64,000 bases of DNA from Lyophyllum atratum (Eukaryota; Basidiomycota; Agaricomycetes; Agaricales; Lyophyllaceae), in the NCBI GenBank assembly GCA_014905825.1, contig JACGCN010000063.1, positions 124,001 to 188,000 on the forward strand. The letters are read 5' to 3'. Shown here piece by piece: positions 50,314 to 61,757 of the stretch; position 1 is the stretch's first letter, and each line of letters starts with the position of its first letter. Under the pieces are notes generated by a model that had not been told where the DNA came from, did no database searches, and saw only the letters and a program-made list of their open reading frames with translations. A program made the translations under genes and the position numbers.

Positions 50314-52010
50314 TCAAGTACTGTCATCAGAATCCTCGTCATCACTATCACTTTCCCCTTCTTCCACCTCTTGCGTGGCAGCTTCCAGCGCCTCGAGGCG
50401 CCACTCAAGGGAATTCTTCGCTATTTTCAGCTCCGCGACTTGCTTCCCGAGGCCGACGAGCACGTCCTCGCTAGGAGACATGAAATATTACATCCATGAA
50501 TTAATTCAAGGCCGCGAGATAATTCGCACCTTGCGTATGCTTGAGTCCAAACAGAAAAGTCGTCCAGCCACACTTTACTGTACACATAGTAGACTTCATG
50601 GTGGTCAAGAAGTTTTTTCATTTCCAAGAGGCATCGAACCACGGTCCGTTTGCCTCTTGACAAAAATCGAGCGACGTCCATACGGCATGCTTCTGCCAGG
50701 ATAAATGACCGATACAGTGGAAACGACAGAGAGCGCCGGTATGACGTTACAAATGCTCCGGACAGCTCGTCTGTCGAAAACACCAGGGGATCCGCCACTG
50801 ACGCGGCAGGAGAATCAGGGGGATCGAGAGCAGAAAATGCAGGAATAAGTGTCGAGAGCGTCCACGCGCTTTCTGGGGTGGGATCCTTTTGTGTCGTGCG
50901 TGACTCGTATGCGTACGAAAAGAGCAGGGTGAGGAGGGTCAGATACAGATTATGTGTTTGCGTTGTCGTCGGAAGATCTAAAGCATCGCAGTTATGTGAG
51001 TAGTAGTAAATTGTGGTAAAGATCGGAATCCACCGACATTCTTTGCGGGGCAATCGCAGCATCACCGCATTTTCGTCATCTGTATACTGAAAGTTGTCGA
51101 TATGATCGGTATAAGGATGCGTCCATGCGAGCAGTTCACGGATGTATTCATCGTCCGCGAAATCCGCCCTACCAACATCAAAATGCATCAGTGACTCTGA
51201 TAAATTGATCAGGCCATCGGCTCACATGTAGTGTTCTTCATCCCACTTTTGGTCCTCGTGTTCCAACCTTTTTTGACGCCGTTCTGCGACAGTGCATACT
51301 TCGGCGTCAGCTCCAAGTTCGTTTACTTCATTTTCCGTGTGCGTGACATGTCTGAAGTATCCCGAGTGCATGCTCAAGAAGCCGTAATACTTCTGGATGG
51401 ACGTGCTCAGTTGTGGTTCCGGCACCTCCTGCGGCAACTGCCAATCATTCGCGGCCGCTAACGTACATATTTCAGTGCGAAACAGGGGCTGCATGAATTG
51501 AGCGATCATACCTCGCAGTATTTCCTCACGCTCCTTTGATTCCTTTGATTCCAAGGAGAGCGATCCTGTTTTCGCGACAAGATCATCTTCTTCAGCTGGT
51601 TCTTCCTGTTGTTCTAAGTTGTCGGAAACAACTTCGATGCTCGGGTGTGCCACGGACGGGCGGGGCGCAAGGAGCTTCGCAAGAAGATCTAAATCCTCGA
51701 ACACCTGGCCTTCATTTTCCTTCGTCAAGGTCACGGTCAAGTACCCAGAGCTGGGATCATAGTTTGCCGAAGAAAATTCATCTTCCATCAAAGGATAGGA
51801 GAAATTCAACCGCAAGAAATACGGCTTTATGTGAACTGAGACGAGCGTTTCATCAACATGTATCTCAACGTCTGCGGCCTACTTCAACGCGATGATTAGC
51901 TGGTAGATGACGTTCATAAAAATTCATATGCTTACTCGAACAGACGGGCAGTATATCGTGATGATCAAGGATTTTTCCGTCTGACTGCAGGTGAAACGGG
52001 GAGTGATCAT
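50314..52010 (-). CDS. SHQ1: SHQ1, box H/ACA snoRNP assembly chaperone
   Basis: Minus-strand exons 52010-51936, 51878-51226, 51168-51038, 50977-50530 and 50470-50314 encode 487 residues. N-terminal CS-like domain (about 1-90): MITPRFTCSQTEKSLIITIY, AADVEIHVDETLVSVHI, PYFLRLNFSYPLMED. The SHQ1-specific helical domain follows: QKYYGFLSMHSGYFRHVTHT, DQKWDEEHYMADFADDEYI, YLTLLTLLFSYAYESRTT, LYRSFILAEACRMDVARFL and MKKLLDHHEVYYVYSKVWLD. The third intron (60 nt, 51037-50978) is in frame and stop-free, so a simple ORF reads through it; splicing restores the expected LPRKEYLP. SHQ1 shields the pseudouridine synthase Cbf5/dyskerin before H/ACA RNP assembly. The C-terminus is acidic (ESDSDDEDSDDST). 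Shares a 280-bp promoter with TRP2. Confidence 0.93.
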
Positions 52011-52290
52011 GGCGAAGACCACGATATCTAGTCGTTTTGATATATTTTACGGCGGTGACAGGCGCCGAGGTTGACCTGGGGTCTCAGGTAAGAGATAGGC
52101 TCAACAGCAAGGCGTTGAGGATGAGCAATGCACACCAGCAGCTGTGATGGTCGAGAGCAAGAGGTTAAATATTTCATTGCCGAGTCAGGGTCAAAGCAAA
52201 TCTCGATCGTTCAATCTCCCTGTCGTTGAGAGCACATCCTCATATATCTGAGTGTCACATCCTTCATCTTGACACCCTCTATACCCAAGC
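52011..52290. promoter_or_regulatory. Divergent promoter SHQ1 / TRP2
   Basis: 280 bp between two start codons on opposite strands. A CGAGTCA at 52181-52187 is one base off the Gcn4 site TGAGTCA, which would suit an amino-acid biosynthesis gene, but one mismatch is weak evidence. Confidence 0.4.
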
Positions 52291-54080
52291 ATGGATCCAC
52301 AAGTACGCGCGAGCTACTCTCTCTCAGATTACGGGAGTGTCTAATCTGTTGACAGAAACTAGCAGCTTATCCTCCTCTCGCGACAGTTGAACAACTAATT
52401 ACACACGAGAAACGCGGCAACTGTGTCCCAGTCTATGTCGAACTCCCAGCAGATCTGATCACACCATGCATGGCCTATCTTCGCATCGCAAAGGATTCGA
52501 AATATAGCTTTCTCCTCGAGTCAGTGATCGGAGGAGAGAACGTTGCTCGTTACAGTTTCATTGGTGCAGGTCGGTCGCTGGCTTCCTCGTCGACTGCTTG
52601 TCGCGGACAATTTGACTGATTATGATGCTGGCAGATCCATTCAAAGTGATCAAAACTGGTCCTAGTGAAGAAATCACAGGAGACCCAATGATTGCCCTTC
52701 AGAAAGAGCTGGCCCATTACAGATACGTTCATCTCCCCGAAGTCCCCACGTTTACTGGTGGAGCCATTGGCTACGTTTCCTACGACTGCATTCAACATTT
52801 CGAACCTAAAACTGCAACAGAGTTGAGGGATCCTCTGGGCATCCCTGAAGCAGTGTTCATGCTCGTCGACACCCTCCTCATCTACGATCATATCTTCCAG
52901 ACCCTGAAAGTTGTCTCCCACGTCTTCTCTCCTAAGAATGCCGGAACCGTCAACCTGGCCTTCGTGTACCAGACTGCCGTCGCGAAAGTTCGTCGGTTGG
53001 CGAGGTCGCTTCTTACGGCTGCAACACCAGAGCCACTGCAGCCACCAATCACTCTAGGTGGGGAAAGTGTTTCGAACGTCGGAAAAGAAGGGTACGAGGC
53101 TTTTGTTACGACGCTGAAGCAGCACATCGTCGCGGGAGATATTATCCAGGCCGTGCCGTCCCAACGTCTCGCGCGTCCAACTGCTTTGCATCCGTTCAAC
53201 GCGTACAGGCATCTACGACAGGTCAACCCCTCGCCGTACATGTACTTCCTTGACTGTGGCGATCTCCAAATAGTGGGTGCAAGCCCCGAAACGTTGTGCA
53301 AGGTGGAGAAGAACGTGGTGTACAATCACGCTATCGCTGGCACGACAAAACGGGGGAAGACACCGGAAGGTTGCTTTTCCTCCTGACTTTTGAGGTGGCT
53401 ATAGCTCACTACTTACAGAGGACGAAAAGCTGGGGGCCGAACTGCTTGCTTCTGAAAAGGATCGGGCAGAGCATATCATGCTCGTCGATCTCGCGCGGAA
53501 CGACGTGAACCGTGTCTGCCAACCGAAGACAGTCAAGGTTGATCACCTCATGCAGGTAGAGAAGTTCAGCCACGTTATACATCTGACTTCGCAAGTGTCA
53601 GGTCTCCTGCGTGAGGGCCAAACAAGGTTCGATTTACAACGAGCTGGTATACAGCCGTCATTAACTTGTTTTCAAAGGTTTGATGCGTTCAGGTCAATCT
53701 TCCCGGCCGGCACGGTATCTGGAGCACCAAAAATCAAGGCGATTGAGATCATATCGTCCTTAGAGCAGGAGCGACGAGGAGTCTACGCAGGTGCTGTAGG
53801 CCGCTTCGATTTTGCTGATGATGCGATGGATACCTGTATTGCAATCCGCACGATGACTTTCAAGGACGGTGTCGCATACCTGCAAGCAGGTGGTGGAATT
53901 GTCTATGACAGCGTTGAAGAGGACGAGTATGTTGAAACCTTGAACAAGCTCAAAGCCAACGTGAGGGCATTGGAGGAGGCGGAACGTACGTAGTTGATTC
54001 GCACCTTTGTGGTCTCGCTGACAGTATTTCTAGGGTACTGGTATAACGTCCAGAAAGACCAAGTTAAAAGTATTACGTAG
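52291..54080 (+). CDS. TRP2: Anthranilate synthase component I
   Basis: Catalyses chorismate plus glutamine (or ammonia) to anthranilate, the first step of tryptophan synthesis, with the glutaminase partner encoded elsewhere. Exons: 52291-52302 (only MDPQ), 52356-52569, 52635-53369, 53419-53626, 53678-53985 and 54034-54080; 507 residues. The N-terminal domain has [15 protein letters not shown] with [20 protein letters not shown] (regulatory LLES motif for Trp feedback). The chorismate-binding domain carries [71 protein letters not shown] and [14 protein letters not shown], then [20 protein letters not shown] and AGGGIVYDS. The gene is convergent with the mitochondrial uS2 gene, only 22 bp between stops. 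Confidence 0.96.
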
Positions 54081-54102
54081 ATATAGGAATGTAAGGGTGC
54101 TT

Positions 54103-55090
54103 TTAGTTCTTGTAATGATTACGTCTGTGTGGGTCTCGTTCTGCCTTCTCTGCTCGCCTCTGCTTCTCTGCCGCCGCAAGTGCAGCGCCCTCCCTTCCAG
54201 CAATACTCAAAACGCCAGCTATAAGCTCCGCTGTCCGTGTGCTCTCGTCATTCGCGGCTATGGGGTACATAACGATACGGGGATCGACGTTTGAGTCGAC
54301 GATTCCGATGGTTGGAACGTGTTCGATCGCGCATTCGCGGATCGCATTCATGTTTGCGAGAGGGTTGAGTAAGATAACAAGGTCTGGGGTGACCTTGGTG
54401 GTTTTTACGACGTCGAGACCGAACAATGGAATTTTGTTGGTCAAAGTACCCGGCAGCCACCGCTCGCCGACGTGGAAACCCTGGGACCCTAGACGCTCCG
54501 CTGCTTTCTGCACCACAGGACGCAGATCGGGCCGGGTGCCAATGAAGATGATTTGGCCCTCGGCGTGTGCAACGGCACGAACGAGATTTGCAGCGCGGCG
54601 GAGCATGGGCAGAGTCTGGTCAAGATCAATGATGGTAATTCCTGACCGGATACCGTACGCGTAGGGAACAAAGTTGGGGTTCATGCGCGTGGAGGAGTGA
54701 CCGAAATGTGCACCAGAGGCAAGCAGGGCGGAGATAGTGGCCTGTGCAGCAGGTTTGTGGAGGGTGTGACGGGGTTTGAAGGTGTTCTTAGCATTTTGGG
54801 TCGAACCGTAACGAGTAAACGTATCAACTGCGAATACCCATGTTTATATCTTCAAGTCTTAAGAAGTCTTGCGAAAACATACTCAGCGTTCCGACGTCCG
54901 CTCGACGTGTTTGAAAGTTCATCCAGTCATGAGGTGTTTCGAGAGGCTCGTTCGAGGCGACCTGCTGGGGCTCCTCCGACGCCGTCTGAATGCATCGCAC
55001 AGACCTTTTTAGATGATTCCTCCGAAGAGCCTTGGAGGAATTGCTGGCGGACGTCGCCAGCCAAGGCCGGACGGTGGACTGGAAGGACAT
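54103..55090 (-). CDS. MRP4: Mitochondrial small-subunit ribosomal protein uS2m
   Basis: Two minus-strand exons (55090-54883, 54827-54103) encode 310 residues. The first exon is a mitochondrial-type N-terminus (MSFQSTVRPWLATSASNSSK, basic and Ser/Ala-rich). The second carries the S2 fold: LLASGAHFGHSSTRMNPNF, YGIRSGITIIDLDQTLPML, GQIIFIGTRPDLRPVVQKAA, ERWLPGTLTNK, PDLVILLNPLANMNAIREC, VPTIGIVDSNVDPRIVMYPI and AANDESTRTAELIAGVL. All are hallmarks of uS2. It shares a 132-bp head-to-head promoter with an SSB-type Hsp70, so a ribosomal protein and a ribosome-bound chaperone are paired. Confidence 0.95.
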
Positions 55091-55222
55091 GAGTTTTGGG
55101 ATGTGGCTGTGCACAATTTCCACGAGATATGCTTACCTCACCCAATCGATTTTTTTTTCACCTTCCACCCCAACCACCACCCACCGACTTTCTCTCATCC
55201 TTCTCTTTTCTTCTTCAAAAAA
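55091..55222. promoter_or_regulatory. Bidirectional promoter uS2m / SSB-type Hsp70
   Basis: 132 bp between two start codons on opposite strands, with a T-run at 55150-55158 and C/T-rich sequence before the Hsp70 ATG. No clear TATA box or heat-shock element (GAAnnTTC) is visible, which suits an SSB gene, a class repressed rather than induced by heat in yeast. Confidence 0.5.
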
Positions 55223-57502
55223 ATGGACGACCTCTTCGACGGCGCTATCGGTATTGATCTCGGAACCACCTACTCGTACGTAGCCTCGACCAGCTCTACA
55301 ATGTTTCCTGATCTCACTTTCGTCGCAGTTGCGTTGGTGTCTGGCAAAACGACCGGGTTGAGATCATCGCCAACGACCGTTCGTCCTGATCTGATGATCT
55401 TCTTCTGCCTTTTTTATTTACAAGATCCGTCATATAGAGGGAAACCGAACGACGCCATCATACGTTGCTTTTTCCGCTGAGGAGCGTTTGATTGGTGATG
55501 CCGCCAAGAACCAGGCCGCCATGAACCCCCGCAACACCGTCTTTGACGCCAAGCGTCTCATCGGTCGCCGATTTGAGTATGTACTCTCCTTTTCTTGCCT
55601 CGTTGCAGTTTAACATTTTTTTTTCTACTCTCAGTGACCCTGATGTGAAGAAGGTTGGTCGATATACTGACTATATGCGATACAAAAAACTGATTCATTG
55701 ATCAGGACATGACCCACTGGCCTTTCGAGGTCATTGAGAAGGATGGATCCCCTCTTATCAAGGTCCAGTACTTGGGCGAGGAGAAGACCTTCAGCCCCCA
55801 GGAGATCTCTTCCATGGTCCTTACCAAAATGAAGGAGACCTCTGAGGCTAAGCTCGGCAAGACCGTCAAGAAGGCTGTTGTCACGTATGTCGTTTTACCG
55901 CGCAAGAAAAATTCAAATTCAAATTTAATTTTTCAGTGTCCCTGCTTACTTCAACGACTCTCAACGCTTGGCCACCAAGGATGCTGGTGCCATCGCTGGC
56001 CTTGATGTTCTCCGTATCATCAACGAGCCCACCGCTGCCGCCATTGCGTACGGTCTTGATCGTCAAACAAAAACCGAGAAGAATGTCCTGATCTTCGATT
56101 TGGGTGGAGGAACCTTCGATGTGTCCCTCCTCAACATCAGCGGCGGTGTTTTCGCCGTCAAGGCCACTGCCGGTGATACTCACTTGGGTGGTGAAGATTT
56201 CGACAATGCTCTTTTGGAACACTTCAGGAACGAATTCAAGAGGAAATCCAAGCTCGACATCTCGGACGACCCCCGTGCCCTCAGGCGTCTGAGGAGTGCC
56301 TGCGAGCGTGCCAAGCGTACACTCTCCAGTGTCACCCAGACCACCGTGGAGGTTGATTCTCTGTACCAGGTTAGCATTAACTCTTTAATCTTCGCATAAT
56401 CGGTCATTGATATACCACTATCACCAGGGTGAGGACTTCTCGGCGAACATCACCCGTGCTCGTTTCGAGGAGATCAACGCCACCGCCTTCAAGTCAACCA
56501 TCGACCCCGTCGAGAAGGTTCTTAAGGATGCTAAGATGCCCCGCGAGAAGGTGGACGATATCGTCCTTGTCGGTGGTTCCACCCGTATCCCCAAAATCCA
56601 GGCCCTCGTGTCTGAATTCTTCGGTGGACGCCAATTGAACAAGTCCATCAACCCCGATGAGGCTGTCGCCTACGGTGCCGCTGTCCAGGCTGCCGTCCTC
56701 ACAGGCCAAACCTCTGAGCAAACCAAGGACCTCCTGCTCCTTGATGTCGCTCCTCTCTCCCTCGGTGTTGCCATGCAGGGTGATGTCTTCGGTGTCGTTG
56801 TGCCCCGTAACACCCCCATCCCCACCAACAAGTCCCGAACCTTCACCACCGTCGAGGACAACCAGACCACTGTCACCTTCCCTGTGTAAGTTGAGTCCAG
56901 GCTATCCCCAAGGATAATTTACTGATCCTTTCATCATAGCTACGAGGGTGAACGCACTCAGTGCCGTGACAACCGTCTGCTCGGAGAGTTCGAGCTCAAC
57001 GGCATTCCCCCCATGCTCCGCGGTCAAGCTGAGCTGGTCACCACCTTCGAGGTCGATGCCAACGGTCTCCTAAAGGTCTCGGCTCAGGACCGTGCTTCTG
57101 GCCGCAAGGCATCCATCAGTGCGTCTTAGCCCTTTCCATTTCAATGACATCGATTAATGATACTTGTTTCCAGGCATCACCAACTCTGTTGGTCGCCTCT
57201 CGTCCGCCGAGATCGATCAGATGATCAAGGATGCCGAGCAGTTCAAGATGGCCGACAAGGAGTTCTCTGCCCGCCACGAAGCCAAATCTGACCTCGAGTC
57301 TTACATCCACCAGGTCGAGGGTACCATCACCTCGCCTGAGATCGGCATGAAGCTCAAGCGCGGAGCTAAGTCCCAGGTTGAGGCTGAGCTCGCCCGGGCA
57401 CTGGAGAAGTTGGAGATTGAGGATTCGACGGCTGATGAGCTGAAAAAGGCACAGCTGGGCATCAAGCGTGCCCTCCAAAAGGCGACCGCTGGTATCCGGT
57501 GA
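55223..57502 (+). CDS. SSB1: Ribosome-associated Hsp70 of the SSB type
   Basis: A 612-residue cytosolic Hsp70 that binds nascent chains at the ribosome. Exons 55223-55275, 55329-55378, 55438-55576, 55635-55653, 55706-55884, 55937-56369, 56428-56885, 56940-57118 and 57174-57502. ATPase domain motifs: [108 protein letters not shown] and [16 protein letters not shown]. The length near 613 residues, the END without EEVD ([11 protein letters not shown]) and SSB-like blocks such as [19 protein letters not shown] and [18 protein letters not shown] place it with SSB rather than SSA. A 19-nt exon (55635-55653) lies early. Codon choice is strongly C-ending, as for a highly expressed gene. Confidence 0.96.
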
Positions 57503-58540
57503 ACCTGAACCCGCTCTTGGGAGGTGCCCAACATACTTCTTACTCTTATCTGCTTTCTTTCCGTATGTATCGCAATTGCACGCCAAATAAAGTCTCCCGG
57601 TGTTTGTTGTCGCTCTTGTAATATGTTCTCATGAGGATTTCGAATGTATTGAGTGGATGGCTATGCAAGCCAGCACCAATCATAATATGTATTCAAAAAA
57701 AATGCTCCGATATATGTACCAAACTTGAACGGATTGATACTCATATAGCGATTTGTAGAGTACATGGACGGGCGGGTTTTGAGAAACAAAAGAGGTAGGG
57801 AAGCGTCTTGGGAGAGACTACACAGGACCGGAGTGTTCCCTTTCAGCCTAGCGCACAGGGCGTTCCGCACATCTAAGAAGTACATTGAGAAGCGCTTGCG
57901 TTGGGTGCACTGCAGCTGGTTCAGGATGACGAGCATGTCCGAGAATGCTATTCCTTGTTCTTTCGTTTCATTAACAACCAGGAAGAGAATCTTGTGATTG
58001 TGCGTGAACCGCTAACGGATTCACTAGTCGATCGAGGCAATCCCTGCTTCACCGAACTATGGGCTCTACTTCCAGAACCAGGGACTGGACTGGGCCCAGT
58101 CTCTTGCCACACTTATGTTTCATCGTTCACCAGCAAAAAAACGAATAATTGTCAAGTTATGTGGAAGAATGTACGGACTGCCAGCTCTACTTCTCCTCAA
58201 GGGATATATAGAGATGAAGCGATAACGAATAAACGTCGAGCACTAAGACATCCAGAGGGTCGATATTCGCGCTACTTTGGCACAAACCAGCCGTAGGTAG
58301 AGATAGGCCGTGGTTTGCAATTTGACTTGAGCGCAAGGAAGAGAAACCGGGCTGGGAAAATTTGCTCGGTTTTGATCTCGCCATCAGTGGTCTGTGCGCA
58401 TCTGGCACTGGCCATGAATAGTTTTGACTCCCGTGCAAAAGCGTAAACAGTTTGGAAGGGTTTATAAGGGTATGGATAGATTCCTGTATGTGGTCTAGAT
58501 GATTTCAGGAGCCCCATGGATGTATGTACGAACATGAGGT
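57503..58540. other. Intergenic between convergent genes
   Basis: About 1 kb. The first 150 bases look like the Hsp70 3' UTR. An ORF at 57901-58296 (plus, 131 codons) has no recognisable motif. No other gene or RNA supported. Confidence 0.45.
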
Positions 58541-58828
58541 CTACAACTCGTCCGTGCCTCTCTTCGCTCTCGCCTCTGCCTTCTGGACGTCAACTCTCCC
58601 GACCCCGTTTGCTTCTTTTAGTTTTCTTAGCACATCGTCACTGACGCGCTCCCACTCGAATTTCGGCACACTAAAGATCTGCACATCCTCCAGCTGACCG
58701 ACCTGCCCAACATGTGCGACCGCAGGATGTACCAACGCGAGTTGTGCGGGTTCACCAAAGAACGGCGACGCAGAAGAGAGTGTGACGGCGAGGTAGGTGT
58801 TGAGATCGTAGTTCAAGTTCAATGCCAT
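58541..58828 (-). CDS. Small single-exon protein of unknown function
   Basis: A 95-residue uninterrupted ORF starting MALNLNYDLNTYLAVTLS (an in-frame ATG 12 bases upstream at 58840 is an alternative). It continues with EPAQLALVHPAVAHVGQVGQ, LEDVQIFSVPKFEWERVSDD and ends DVQKAEARAKRGTDEL. No signal peptide or membrane segment. The composition and its place 77 bp head-to-head with the inositol kinase gene support a real gene. I do not recognise the family. Confidence 0.55.
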   Translation of the reverse strand: MALNLNYDLNTYLAVTLSSASPFFGEPAQLALVHPAVAHVGQVGQLEDVQIFSVPKFEWERVSDDVLRKLKEANGVGRVDVQKAEARAKRGTDEL

Positions 58829-58905
58829 AGTAGTTGACAATCAAGAGAGATAAGATCCCGATCAGCCTTCGTCGTTATTACCTTTCAAATTGAAGCACTA
58901 CGACC

Positions 58906-60036
58906 ATGTCCTCGGAATACAATGCGAAACCTCTCACATCCCAGGTCGGCGGGCACGCGGGCGTGCTCGCGACCGAGGATGGCTCGCTTGTTATCAAACC
59001 TGCTCTTCCTCTTGAACACAAGTTCTACCTCGCGCTGCAGCAAAAGGCCGAGCTTGAGCCTCTGCGCCCATTCATACCCAAATTCCTTGGGACGCTCAAG
59101 CTAGAGGGCCAGATCGACGAGTCAAAGTCTCCAGAGGGAGATATCAGCGTTACTCCCATTGACACGCCGCAGAAAGATGAGTTCTAGTTGGTCCTATGTC
59201 ATCACAACAAGCTTATCCCGTTATTCGTTCCTTGTCTCCTTCGTGCTGCCTCTCGTTGCACAATAAACACAATCCCTTGTCTTAGAGAACATCTCACATA
59301 CCTTCATCAAACCCAACATCCTCGATGTCAAGCTCGGCACCGTCCTCTATGATGCATCCGCTCCACCCGAAAAGGTCGAGCGGATGATCCAAACCGCGAA
59401 GGACACCACGTCCTTCGAGACAGGCGTCCGGCTGACCGGATTCCAGGTAAGCTCCACATATATTTATATCTTTACCCACCATCTGACGAACAAGCGCCCG
59501 TTTCGGAGGTGTACAATAATATAACATCCGAGGCCGTGAATACCCCGAAGTCCTACGGGAAGTCGATCAAGCCCTCGGATCTTCCTGCCGGTATGGTACG
59601 GTTCTTTCCTGTCGGGGCGGCGCCTTCGCAGGAGGGCGAAGCACCGCTGGCAGACGCGTCGACGAGCGGGCTCCCTTTGCACATTCTGCTGCCGGTCCTC
59701 CGAGGTATCCGCGAAGACGTCGCGGAGATCAGGGACGTGTACGCCGAGCTTGAGATACGCATGGTCGGGGGCAGCCTGCTGATTGTGTATGAGGCGGATT
59801 GGGTGCGGGCAGAGGAGGGGTTGAAGCGGCTCGAAGAGGATGAAGACGAAGATGAGGAGGAAGACGACGACGATGTCGATGACGAGACTGAAGGGCCGGG
59901 ACCGCCATATGTTGTGAAGCTCATTGACTTTGCTCATGCTCATCTCGTGCCAGGGCAGGGACCAGATGAAGGCGTTTTGTTGGGGATGGACACTATACTC
60001 AAATTGATCGATGGGCGCATTACACAATTGGAATAA
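58906..60036 (+). CDS. Inositol polyphosphate kinase (IPK2/ARG82 family)
   Basis: Phosphorylates soluble inositol phosphates. Exon 1 is 58906 to about 59180, exon 2 about 59286-59446, exon 3 59509-60036. Family hallmarks: TSQVGGHAGVLATEDGSLV, PLEHKFYLALQ, the catalytic PxxxDxKxG as PNILDVKLGTVLYD, the SSLL-type GGSLLIVYEADW and the metal-binding IDFAHAHLVPG with GMDTILKLIDGRI. An acidic run (EEDEDEDEEEDDDDVDDE) is inserted before PPYVVKLIDFAHA; yeast Arg82 also has an acidic stretch. Oddity: exon 1 reaches TAG at 59185-59187 after QKDEF, and no canonical donor/acceptor pair gives the frame needed for (S)LVLENISHTFIKPNILD. The in-frame codons SLVLEN lie directly before the only usable AG. Splicing here is atypical or the sequence has an error. 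Confidence 0.8.
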
Positions 60037-60282
60037 GGACCGTAACGACTTGTGCATTGGTGTACTTTCCATCATTATATCCAGTTAAACGTCCTTTTTC
60101 ATGTCTATCACGGTCCAAGGAAGGTAAGGATGCATGTACGGCTGCTAAAGGTTCTCCAGATAGAATGAAGTCCACTACCTTGAATGTATCTCATCTTCAT
60201 CGGCGAGTTGAATGCGGACGGACAGACTGTCACTTAGATGTTCAATGGATAATGACAATAAGGTCCGAGAAGCACAAGAATA

Positions 60283-61651
60283 TCATGAAACGGCCTTGTG
60301 CACGCGCAAACCGACCTCCAATATCCAGAGCTCCTCGTCAGCACCGTCGCACAACGCTTTATCTGCTTCAGCGAATACCAGCCCACATAAGGATTTCTGC
60401 CGGCCGTTCAAAATAGGATGGAGAACAACGAGATCATGTAGCTGCGAGCAAGGTCATCAGTTACTCGGGAATGCGCAATGGAGTCCGGAATATATACCTG
60501 GGACAATAACTGGGTGGCGGAGAACCCTTCTCTCATAAGTTCTTTGACCTTGCTCTGGATAGAACCAAAGGTACTCTCGTTCAGCTTCATTGTCGCATCA
60601 ATGTCCATTCCGCCATCTATCTCTATTCCCAGTGTCCTGGCAAAGTCATTTATGACAACTTCAGGTACGACGCCAGCAATTTCTTGGATATCGACGGGTG
60701 TTATGGCTGTGGGTGGAGTCGTGGATGATGATAGTCGCGATGCAGATTGTAGGTACGTGATGGCGCGGCGCAGATCGCCCGAAGATGTACTTATGAGGGT
60801 ATCAATGACTGCAGAGTCGACGTTGATGTGCTCGGCTTGAGCGATGTAGGAGAGTCGCGAGGTGGAGGAGGAGGGGTCGAGTGGGGTGAAACGAAATTTC
60901 GAACACCTCGAGGCAAGTGGTTCGATAATCCTGGAATACAGTATGGGATGAGTATGCAATGGAAGCCGCAATAGAGACAGACCTGGTGACGTAGTTGCAT
61001 ACCAGACAAAAGCGCGTTATCCGTGCATATGTCTCCATGATGCGCCGAAGAGCGCCCTGCGCATCCTGAGTCATGGAATCCGCCTCGTCAAGGATTATTA
61101 TTTTGTAGGGTGGACATGGATATGTTTTGCCGTCAGAGGATACCGCTTCGGCGCGAGGTGTTTGGCGAGCGAAGTTCTTGATTTTGTCACGGACGATGGA
61201 GATGCCACGCTCGTCTGATGCGTTCAGTTCCAGGACACGGTTCTTAAAATTATCTGGACTATGGCAAGACATTGAGTACGCGTAGTAGAGATGGGGCACT
61301 GCAGCTCACCCAAACAACTGCCGTGCTAAAGCCAGAATGGTCGAAGTTTTGCCCGTTCCTGGAGGTCCATAGAACAGCATGTGTGGCAGCTAAACCAGTT
61401 TAGATAAACTCATGTATCGGCCTAACCAATCTTACATTTGTGGATGTCAGTGCCTTGCGCAGAACAGTAACAGTGTGCTCCTGAGCAGAGACATCGTCGA
61501 TGGTTTTTGGGCGGCTAGTAGGTGGTGAGCTCGATTTCTTTGACTCTTCTGTATGTGCTCACTATTTCTCAACCCAGGGTTGGAGTGCTGGATCGACGAC
61601 ATGTTTCTGGCTGGCCTTGACCGACGCGCCCTTGGTGTTGAAGAAAGACAT
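60283..61651 (-). CDS. RFC2: Replication factor C subunit (RFC2 yeast / RFC4 human type)
   Basis: An AAA+ clamp-loader subunit that helps load PCNA at primer ends. Minus-strand exons 61651-61563, 61514-61436, 61389-61310, 61258-60983, 60930-60498 and 60441-60283 give 371 residues. Motifs: [20 protein letters not shown] (RFC box II), Walker [18 protein letters not shown] at about 63-79, [19 protein letters not shown], Walker [21 protein letters not shown], sensor 1 [20 protein letters not shown] with the SRC motif, and [13 protein letters not shown]. The insertion [19 protein letters not shown] after KNFAR is typical of the RFC2/RFC4 branch. Shares a 106-bp promoter with the CAF-1 large subunit gene. 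Confidence 0.95.
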
Positions 61652-61757
61652 TAGGTGTCACGAACGCGTGACTCCCTTGTGGTCACGTCGCGTTGCTCAT
61701 CCGATTTTCTTGAGCACCCCCCTCATCCCGCGTCTCGTCAAAGGCCCTTTGGCTATC
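61652..61757. promoter_or_regulatory. Bidirectional promoter RFC2 / CAF-1 with an MCB-type site
   Basis: 106 bp between divergent starts. ACGCGT lies at 61664-61669, and a further TCGCG core follows at 61688-61692. ACGCGT is the MluI cell-cycle box bound by MBF at G1/S genes in yeasts. Both flanking genes act at the replication fork through PCNA, so shared S-phase control is a sensible inference. Confidence 0.6.

Noticed and set aside
52181..52187. Gcn4-like site before TRP2
   Set aside because: CGAGTCA differs by one base from TGAGTCA; a single near-match is not enough to call a site.
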